The notes below the pieces were generated by a model. The model saw nothing but the letters and a program-made list of their open reading frames with translations. It was not told the origin of the DNA and searched no databases. A program made the translations under genes and the position numbers. From assembly GCA_025059805.1 (NCBI GenBank), contig JANXDG010000065.1:67234-124534 (forward strand): 57,301 nucleotides of DNA, given 5' to 3'. Shown one piece after another: positions 44,564-54,700 of this stretch. The DNA comes from Endomicrobiia bacterium (lineage in GTDB: Bacteria; Elusimicrobiota; Endomicrobiia; DTEH01). Position 1 is the stretch's first letter. Each line of letters begins with the position of its first letter.

Positions 44564-45193
44564 TTATTTAATTCTCTTAATTAAAACTTTCCTTATATAA
44601 ACAGGTGATAATGGTTTATCTCTCATATCACGAGGAACTGATACAATTTTTTCTACAACATCTAAACCGCGGACTACCTGTCCAAAAATCGTATGTCTCA
44701 TATTCAACCACGGTGTCGGTACAACTGTAATAAAAATCTGAGAACCATTTGTATTAGGTCCACGGTTCGCCATTGCAACTCTGCCAGGTCTGTCAAAAAC
44801 TAATCCTTCATAGAACTCATCCTCAAACTCATACCCGGGACCTCCAGTACCATCTCCTTTAGGACAGCCAGTTTGTGCCATAAAGTTTGGTATCACACGA
44901 TGAAATATCAACCCGTCATAAAAACGTTTCTTAACTTTTATACCAGTTTTAGGGTCAACCCATTCTTTCTTACCTAATGCAAGGTCTACAAAATTTTTCA
45001 CAGTTTTAGGTGCTTCTTTTTCAAAAAGTTCAAACACTATTGTACCAAAGTCAGTCACAATAGCTGCGTAATATCCTTTTGGTAATCCTTTGAAAATTTC
45101 TTCCTTGCTAATTTTTTCTTGCGTATATCCTTCACTAATAATGATTATTGTGGACAAAACAAACATAAGCAAATGATTTCTTACTTTTTTCAT
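44564..45193 (-). CDS. exported cyclophilin-type peptidyl-prolyl isomerase
   Basis: This cyclophilin catalyses cis-trans proline isomerisation, here outside the cytosol. An N-terminal signal peptide (about residues 1-25, ending near GYTQ) precedes the PPIase domain. Active-site motifs are FHRVIPNFMAQTG and GSQIFIT, with a Trp-Leu at WLNMRH. Length 209 is normal. It starts after a readable sigma-70-like promoter (45218-45246) and GGAG. It is the first gene after the giant Pro-rich surface protein, so a folding role for exported proteins is a reasonable guess. Confidence 0.93.
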   Translation of the reverse strand: MKKVRNHLLMFVLSTIIIISEGYTQEKISKEEIFKGLPKGYYAAIVTDFGTIVFELFEKEAPKTVKNFVDLALGKKEWVDPKTGIKVKKRFYDGLIFHRVIPNFMAQTGCPKGDGTGGPGYEFEDEFYEGLVFDRPGRVAMANRGPNTNGSQIFITVVPTPWLNMRHTIFGQVVRGLDVVEKIVSVPRDMRDKPLSPVYIRKVLIKRIK

Positions 45194-45217
45194 AGTTTCA
45201 TCTCCGTCTAATTTAAT

Positions 45218-45246
45218 ATTTTAACTTTTTACATAATTTTTGTAAA
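45218..45246 (-). promoter_or_regulatory. sigma-70-like promoter for the exported cyclophilin gene
   Basis: On the minus strand TTTACA (45241-45246) is separated by 17 bases from TAAAAT (45218-45223), followed by GGAG and the ATG at 45193. The spacing is ideal and each box differs from consensus by one base (TTGACA, TATAAT). It is the best promoter candidate in the window; the region is AT-rich, so chance is not excluded. Confidence 0.5.
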
Positions 45247-45285
45247 AATATCAATACACTGACAAAGTTAATGATTTCCTAATAA

Positions 45286-45351
45286 GCATAGATGCGAATG
45301 CCTAATGGCAAGTTTCTAATTATAAATTATTTGGTATGAATGAATCATTCA
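45286..45351. repeat. three short palindromes in the gap after the giant gene
   Basis: The 204-base gap 45194-45397 holds GCAT-AG-ATGC (45286-45295), TGCC-TAAT-GGCA (45299-45310) and TGAATGA-A-TCATTCA (45337-45351). None is followed by a T-run on the minus strand. They may end the giant transcript, bind a regulator or be chance. The rest of the gap is featureless AT-rich DNA except the cyclophilin promoter. Confidence 0.35.
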
Positions 45352-45397
45352 CTCCAGGACGAAAATAATAAATGATAGTATTTTAGATTATGTTTAC

Positions 45398-45735
45398 TTA
45401 CCTTACTACACCGATCTTACGTATAGCGGTTATTACACCTTTTGAAGATTTTACTTTAATTTGTGCAATATAACCACCTTTAGCTACTTTTTGTCCAGCA
45501 GCGTTGGTACCATCCCAACCTTCAGGTGGGACTTTATTTGCACCTCGTTTACCACCTTCCTGGCCTGGTTTAAATGTCCATTCTTGTACTTTATATCCGA
45601 GTAAGTCATACAATGTAATTGTTACTTCAGCATCCTGGTTTAAAACATAAACAATCCAAGTCTTACCTTCTTCACCACCAAGACGTGTATCTACAGGATT
45701 AGGATAATTTGATACCTGAGATATAACCTGTTCAG
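45398..45735 (-). other. FlgD-like / T9SS-type C-terminal domain of the giant protein
   Basis: The last 110 residues follow the pattern of FlgD Ig-like or Por-secretion-type tails: SNYPNPVDTR, YVLNQDAEVTITLYDLLG, a GWDGTNAAGQKVAKGGY segment and the final KIGVVR. Such tails are common on exported proteins of Bacteroidetes and of candidate phyla, where the sorting route is often unproven. Confidence 0.7.
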
Positions 45736-48700
45736 GTAAACCAGTACAGACACCGTTGGAAATCTCTGACCATGGTGAGTAGCTACCAGCGTAATTTTTT
45801 GCTCTAATACGGTAATAATAGAAATGTCCCTTCTCACGAGGTTTGTTGTCCGGCGTGTCACTGTTACCTATTACGAACGAAGTTCTGCTACCCGCTACAA
45901 ACCTTATCGTCTTCCATACAGGATTTGTATCTACACGTTCTTGTATTTCATAACCCATAATACCAGATTCTGCATCAGCCGCAGGTGACCATTCAATAGT
46001 ATAAACACCTTCTGTAATTTCCCTACCTAATCTGTCATAATCCGAGACTGGTTTTGTTGGCGCTGACGGTGGTGTTATATCAACTCTGTAGATCATAAGC
46101 TGAACTGCAGGACCTGTAACACCTTCGGTACCTACACCGTGTACACGATAATAAACACCCTGATTAGTAACCCTTGTATAAGCTGGATGGTCCTGTGCTT
46201 GTGTTTCATATTTTGCACGTTGTGTGATTCTGAACGAATTTTCTGATTTAGTTTCATAATACATTATTTCACCACCTACGTAAATATCAGATTTTTCTGC
46301 AGGGAAACCGTCAGTTGATTCTACGTACAAATCAAACGGTGGTGTATCAAACCTTGACACTGACTTTAGTAACCTTGTGACCTTAGCAGCCTGTAGTGAA
46401 AGATTAGTAACTGTATATCTCGGTGCTTTATTTGTACTTAACCACCCGCCAGGAGCAAAAGATTCGGTTAAATTATTCTTGTTAGCAGTATTACCCACAC
46501 CTACACGGTAATCAACTACATTAGCAACATGCCTCCATTGTGCAAAAAGTTGCGTGGTTCTATTTGTCCACCGTTCTGGTACATAACCCCAATCAATTGT
46601 ACCATCTCGTGAAAGATCTATCTCTGGTATTGTATCACCATTTATATCCGCAAGAACAGAATCTGGTTTGCCATCGCAATTCATATCAATATCTAAGAAA
46701 CCGTCACCTGTCATATCAATTGAAGGTTTACCATCACCAACAAGGTCAACATCGTCTTTTACACCATCACCATCAAGATCTTCAAGGTCGTTTGTACCAT
46801 CATTATCAACATCAATAAACACTTCGCCGTTACGCATCTGTTTGTCTGGTTTACCATCATTGTCCACATCAACAGCAGGATAACCATCTCCAAACGGGTT
46901 CGCCCATACTTTTTTATGTACTAACACTGACCATTTTGGTAAGATCTGTGGAGCAAATTCGTCAAGAATTAACACTAACGAGGATTTATATGGAAACTTA
47001 TTAGTTATCGCAGATTCTGCAGTCTGTGGTGTAAGGTCTATAGATCTAAATGACGAAAGTTCTACACCAACATAATGATTCTTAGTTGAATATCCAGCAA
47101 AATCTGTCTTTCCGATATTTCCTACTATAAAGAATCTTACAGGAGCAGTTGAAACATATAATCCTTTAGCAGGAAGTTTAAACCTTGCTGCACCTGCTGA
47201 AAAATCTATCGTTCCATGCGTAATGGAAGAAATCAATACATCTAAAGTAGGTGAGAAGAAACCATCACCATTGTCAAGCCATATACTAATTGATGAAAGG
47301 TCCCCTTGACCGAGACCGCCTACAGCAGCTGGTGTTTCCACTGTACCAATTTGTTTTACATGTATTTTATTTATTCTTATGTAGTTTCTGTCTGTCTTTG
47401 CAGTAACCAACATAAACGGTACATTCTCAGTTCGTTGTGGTACCTGTACAGGTGCTACTGATTCACCTATTATCGTCAAAGTAACAGGATTTATTCTTAT
47501 CAACGATGTTTCATACGGATAAACACTATTTTGTACATTAGACCCTGCAAAATCTTGTTCAATTTCAAGTTGTGATGAAGTTGTGTTTGGATACTCAATT
47601 GTTATCGCTTCTTTACCAATAAGTTTAACACCTACAGCATTACCAGCAATAGCGTTCTCACCAATATCATAAGCTACAAAATATGTCTGTGGTGTTGGCG
47701 AGATAAGTTGTGGTTGCACCAGTGCAACTTCTTTTTGTCTGTTAAGATCATCATTTAGATAGAACATATCACACTTCCTTACAGTACTTCCCGCAGGATG
47801 GTATGCAGCATGGGTACCAACATGTGCACGTTTTGTAACATACAACGCAGGATAAGTAACACCACTTATTGTAACAGTTGTTAAATGTGTGTATTCAAAC
47901 ACTTCGTCGTTAACTTTAACCCATAATTGTGGCTGATTAACAGGGAAACTCCCTGTTGGTGAAACTGAAGATTTGATAACCATTAAGAATGGCGTTGAAG
48001 TAGTGGAAGATATGGATAGTACAAGTTCTGACTGTATCTCGTTAATTAACGTATCCATAGCGTCCAGTTGATCATTAAAATTAGCATCTTTGAATATCTT
48101 AACGTATTCAACATCAAAATTTCTTCCATACGGATATGCAGGATCTGCTGAAGAACCTATTTTTTCAAGACGTATTCTTGTCCATCTCGACTGTGCTACG
48201 TCAGTTCTCATCTTGATTCTTAAAACAGGAACATTATGTTCAGCTTGGAACGTACCACCAAGTCCTGCTATATCTTTAGCATAATTATAGACTCTTGCGA
48301 TCACTTGTGATGCTGCTTCATAAATTGTTGTTTCTCCTGACTGAACAGGTTTTACTACAAAAGATATATTATCTGGCACTTCAACTGTAATATAGTTTTC
48401 CTCTGGAATACTGACATAGAATTTGCTAAACAGTCGTGCAAATTCTGCAATATCAAATGAAACAAAAACATTTACACCACCGGGACTGTCATCTACAACA
48501 AGTGGTGTCTTAAGTTCAATATCTACTGTTTTATCAGACAATCTATCCGTGCCAAATGATAACAATCCTGGATATTCACCTGTAGCTGTCCTCGTTGTAT
48601 CTTCAATATCAAATACAGCATTGTTATTTCTGTCTCTCCATATCTTAACTAATGAAATATCACCATCAACTGCTGTACCAACCATACTAACTTTTATTCT

Positions 48701-51700
48701 CTTTATAGCAACACTATTTTTGTTTGATTTAAAATTAAGTCGTAATACGCCAACATTTTGTTGATTCTGATACACTCCAGGCGGTAGTATACCTTCACCT
48801 TGAACAATTAAAGTATCAACTGTTGGAACTATTGCATGAACCGGAGAATTTATTGGGAACGCAGGTGTACCTGAAGTTGTAGCAGTTGATACCCAATGTC
48901 CTGCTTCTTCAGGTGCAAGTCTGAAGTCCGAAGGTAAGGTAATTCTTAAACCAAAAACTTCGTTTAAATTTGCAATCTGTGGATGGGTAAACTTTGCTGC
49001 TGGCGAAATGTCAGCAGTAACCCAGTATATTGTAGGTGTAGTTGTTATAAGCGCGTAACCTTTGTTATACGTTGGATCGTTTAAGGATATTGTAGCAAAT
49101 CCAGCAGGATCAATACCTCTACCGAATTTACCCTGACCCATAAAAATCTCAACATCTGGTGATACATATCCTGTTTGCGGATCACGATTAAGTATACCAT
49201 CACCATTATCCTTCCACACCTTTATCGCTGTGATGTCAGCATCGTCACCGTTTAGTGGTGAAGGTTGTACACGAGTAAACTTTATTGTAGGAAGTTGTAC
49301 CTGGAACCCACTACAATACATTGTAAGTTTAAACATTGGTAAATTTTTTAAACCTTGTAATACACTAAAGCCAACTGTGCTACCAGAAGGATGAGAGGTT
49401 GCAAATGAACCCTCTACTCCACGCTGTACATTCCTTAACCCACCATTGTCAATTCCTTCATAACGTATAATTTCGTTGTTTATTACAGCATAACCTGAAG
49501 AAGGTAAGTTTAAACTGACCGGTGAAATGTTCAAAGGTATATACTTGTCTGCTGCAGAAATATTGTTAGCAAGTTTTACAGCGCCAATAATTACATAGTT
49601 GAGACTATTTAACAGCATAGATTCGGAATCAACAGTTACCATTCTTGGTGAAGGTATTATTGTTCTAAGGATACCACTGAAAGGTATCGTTGATGACGAT
49701 GTATCAACATAGTTCGGTAAAGATACAGAAATATCTGTTGGACCTGAAATTTCAATACCGAAGGTCTGTTCTGGATACGCTTCTTCCTGAATATCAACAG
49801 TTATAAAGTAGCGTTGAGATACACGTTCAGATGTTGCTCTGTCAACAGTTATTATCTTTGGTGATACGGGGAAGATAATTTGTGACATTAACGGACGGCC
49901 AACATTACCAAAAGTAGCCGTAGCTATACAGATATCAACATCCGTGTTAAGGGCTCCGTTGTTGTTTTTATCATACCACACTTTTATATACTTAATTTCA
50001 TCTGTAAGTAGATTATTATCCGTAGAGGTGCCTTTACCATAAACATTGATCTGATTCCACCATGCTTCTGATTTATTAGTATAAACTACAACTGAAGCTA
50101 AAGGTATGTTAGTTCTACCCTGTTGTAAATATGAAACAACTTCGGTAGAAATATCAACAAACCTGAATGTTACAGCATCAGCATATTCCATTATTGTACC
50201 AATACCCGACTCTGATTTACCAGCAGGTTTCGCACCTATGATTCCAAACCTATTTGATACAAAGTCAGGTTCTACCACTGCTAAGTAATTAGTGGATTTT
50301 ATTGATATACCTAACTGTGATGCTTCGTGAACTTTCGCAAGATAATTTATATCTACGGTAACAAAATAATCTTTTGGATATTCAGAAGTTATTTCCTGCC
50401 CAACCCTATAAGGACCAAGATCCATATAGTTACCTAATATCCATATAATAGCCTGACCTGAGACTTTAGCACCTGCAGGATGGTATCTTGCCGTTGTACC
50501 TTCCTGACCGCGGATACAACCTGTTAAAGCATTCAATTGTCTGTCCACACCACTAAAGTATATAACTTCAAGATTTTCACTTCCATCAGAAAGTATAATT
50601 CTTCCGGGCGTTTCAGGGAATGGTGAAAAGTCAGTAATCGGTGACAAAACAAGTTTTGATACATCGTTTACATATATAGTAGTTGCTGTTGATGAAATAT
50701 CAACTGCAAGTGTAGTAACAGGGAATGTATACTTCCTATCTGTCGGTGAAACAATTGTGTCAATTAAAGGATTAAACAATCCATTGCCGTCACTATCAAA
50801 CCATACCTTTATATTCTCAATATCCTCTGGATTGTTAACCTTGTTAGGATTATATCTATCAAGTTTAAGACCTGTCCACATAGCAGTACGTTGCATTGTC
50901 TGCAAGGTTAATCTTGCTACTACTACATTTACATCACCTTGCGTAGCAGCACCTGGGATAGAGAAATTATTTGGTGCGGTTTTGTTATAATCCACAAGTG
51001 TCATTTCATCGGAAGTAGGTATAACTGTGACTAATGTTGAATAATATCCTGGTATTGGTAGCACAACACCTTCACCTAATCTCACATCCGCAGAGTCAAC
51101 TATAGCAGCACCGTGTGTTTTATTTATGTAAGCAGAATCTGCAATTTTGTATGAGACAAAGAATGTTACTGTAGAAGTGGTAAGTTCATACACACGGTTA
51201 AGATATACAACTGCAGCTCTGGTTGAGAACATTACCCATGGTGAAACCCTTGTATCCAGCGCTGGCTGGAATATACCATCACCTTGACGTGGATCACCTG
51301 TTCCATTATCATCCAGGAACAGTGCTACACCACGAACGTCTGTATCAGTACCTGTACCTGTCCTTGTGATTTTAAAACCATTAAGATAAGCCGTGTATTC
51401 TTTTGTCCAAACTTTTATTCTTAACATACCTGCGTTAGGCTGTCCTTGATAAACTGTAGTTGACCTTGTAGTTTCAACCGATGCTGCAATATCTTCAGCT
51501 ACACAGTAAACCTTAGCTTCTTCACGCTTAATAGCTGATGTGTCAGTAAATATCACAAAATTATTTGCAGCAACACGTGCAACTCCTACCATTGTTAAAT
51601 AATTATGATTATTAATTTCTAAACCTAAATATGTTCCGTGTGTTGCAATTGTAGAAATACGTACGCATAGGAAATAGTTTTTTGAAACATTAGATATAAA

Positions 51701-54700
51701 CTCGCTCATCCCAGTGAAATGCCAAGCGTTAGATATCGCATCATATTGTCCCACTTTAACTAACGGATCTTGTGGAGTACCACCTAGAACTGTCTCACCT
51801 TGGAATTTACCATCACCGTTAGCATCATAATATAAACCAATCCATACATCTTGTGGTAACGCAGTTCCTTTTTTATCCACACGGAGTTGTGTCCAAGTTG
51901 CTGATTCTGCAACCTGTTGTGGTAATACTCTTAAGTTTAACCTAAGCAATGGTACTGGAGCAGGTTTCTCATATGTATTACCGTCACCCTGGAATAATGC
52001 TGTCTTACCTTGATATATGGTACCCTCAAGTAATTCCTGTTTCTTGGAATAACTATCGTCACAAGTTGACAATGGATTGTCAGGATCGCCATAAGGTACA
52101 GGAACTAAATCTGCAGGTTCCACAACGATACCACAGGTTACTACGTCACCATCTGAACGTACTGGTACTTCACGCATAATATCGTTAGTATAACCATAGA
52201 TTTTGTTAGGATCTTCATCTGGTAGATTAATCGTTGCGTAATCAGTAACAAAAACTTTAAGTGTTTCTTGTATCTGGTCTATAATTTGTAGCCTGTTATA
52301 CACACCAGCATCTGATTTTACAAAAGTGTAATATGTTGTCATACTTATAGCATCTTTCAATGTAACTTTTTCAGGATTACCTGAGTGACTAAATAAGATT
52401 GTCCCTTCATACCATTGACCATTTATTGGATCACCAGAAGCAACATTACCAAACCTATCTCTAGCCTTGACTGTTAAAAGACCAGGTTCATGTACTCTTA
52501 ACGGATTTGATAATGTAAATGGATGATGTATTGTAAAATACCTAATTGGAGCAGGAGTTATATAGTGTTGTTGATACATTGGAACAAGAGTTCTGCCAGA
52601 TGCTGTCCTACCAGAGATTTTCATTGTATGAGATCCAGCAATGGTATCAAAATAATAGAATGTACCAGAATCATTACCAGCTGGGATTAAAACACTAAGT
52701 AGGTTACCACCGCCTGTCATCAATGTCCAACCTGCTCCGTCCAAATCCTGTGTTGGATCTATAGAACCATATGCTTGAGGCGAATCTAGCACTTCAACTG
52801 AAAGTATAATATTTTCAGTTGAAATTGTGACGTTTTCAAACATATCTCTGATTTCAACTGTTATACCTGTAAACACTGGCTGGCCATGTTTTCTAATCGT
52901 CATACGGCCACCTTTAGCTGAGACCGTCATCGTAGAAATATCAGAACCTGTCCCGTCAAATTGTATTGTAGTACCCGCAATAAGACGCCTTGACGGTGTC
53001 ACTACAAGAGGATGATGTGCAATATTAGGTACAACTCTGTATCCACGAACACCAATGGTCCACATGCCAGGGTTAACTATCGTGTTTGCAACCAATGTAT
53101 GAGTTGTATCGTAGACGCCATAGCGTACCGTCGCAAGCGTGTCTATTATATAGAACGTTGTAGTTCTATCACCTAGTCTGAAATATGCAATACCTTCGGC
53201 ATTGGTCCAACTTGAAGTGGACGGTATAGCAAACAGCACACTACCAGTAGAACTTGAAATTATTCTTATTCTTCTTGGATTATCACCTGAAAGGTCAGCT
53301 TCAAGTATCGGAGCAATGTTACCATAGAAATCTTCAGTTGTAACCATCATAGCTTGCGAAGTAACACCAGCAGTTAATGTTTGGATATAATTTGGATCCG
53401 GTGGGATAGAATATTTACCATAAATTCCTAACCTTCTTATCCTATCAGGCATTATAAGAACTGACTGTTGTGCAGCGGCCCATGGTGTACCATCGCCTTT
53501 CTGACCAATAGGTGTAGCAAATATTACTGGATAGGTTGTTGTTTGAACACCGTAATTTTCAGAAGTATTAGTATCAAGGTAGTAGAATCGTCTAAAGTAA
53601 TCTCCAGCTTGTATCGTAAACGATGTTATAGGTGTTTCAAACGATGGCGGTGTACCATATGCAGGGCCTCCAATGGTTCTGCTTGATAGCGAGAAGGAAT
53701 ATGAATCATTAAATCTTGACGATTGACGAACTGATGATAATATTACAGTAACAGTGTATGTGGTCCTAACAGGGTTATCCCACCTATCTTGTAGTTCTAC
53801 CTCAAATTCTAAACTGTTAGGACCTGGACCTATAGCTGTATATTCTTTAGGTGAACCTGCGGTTAATTTCCTTTGCGGGTTATCAAACGCAGCTTTTGTT
53901 ATTTCATCAGGTCTAACTAATATATCAAATTGTGCCCATCTAGCTGGATTTTCACCAAACGCTTGTGCTTGTATGGTCCATTTACCTGAAGAAGGTCTAC
54001 CATCTTCACCCTCTGGAATTGACGACATTTCGTCATAATAGATTATCGCGATAGATGTTGATTTAATTGAATTATAAAACCATATTACATAATCAGGTCC
54101 AAGTGTATTATCTGCACCAGGTGCGGACCTGAAATCCCAGTTGCGTTGTGGTTGTTGTAGTCTTGCACGAGAGTTGGTAGCAAGTTGTGCCCAAGTGTCA
54201 CCTTGATATGTTGGATTATCAAATTCATCTCTTCTTTGAATAATCACATAAGGTGTTTCGTTACCTGCAACAAGTTCACTCGGAGGATTCAATGCTACAA
54301 GTCTATACGGTGTACCACCGATAGTTGTAATCTTTCTTGTGGTTCCTGTTATGGTACCGGTTGAGAATTTAACCTTGGCTGAATCGTCTAGTTTGTTAGA
54401 TATATAGTAATACAAAGGCGGATTTAATCCCACGGCACCAGAAGAATCAGTGATAGCATATGTCACAGGAACTGGCGGGTTAGAATCTGACGCTGGTGAT
54501 GTATATGACACAACGCCTGTTGAACCAATAACGTCTATAACTTCTATTGAAACAGGAACACCACTTGATGGTACGATGTTAGCATATGCGTCAGAAAGAT
54601 ATGCTATAACTTGGAGTTTGCCCCAGTCAGCACGAGTACCAGCTGGTACTTTAACCTCATAAGTGTAAAATTCAGTCCCTGCAGTAGCTGTAGATTCTAT

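Larger units (their letters stand above)
47240..51850 (-). repeat. eight large modules, each with a calcium-type loop
   Basis: Each unit has a beta-rich start, a central loop, and a strand like yFV-x-x-DI. The loops are YYDANGDGKF (51794-51826), LFLDDNGTGD (near 51300), VWFDSDGNGLF (near 50790), VWYDKNNNGAL (near 49960), VWKDNGDGIL (near 49210), IWRDRNNNAVF (near 48625), IFKDANFNDQL (near 48080) and IWLDNGDGFF (near 47265). Spacing is about 500-585 bases, or 750-830 where a mini-domain is inserted. Confidence 0.75.
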
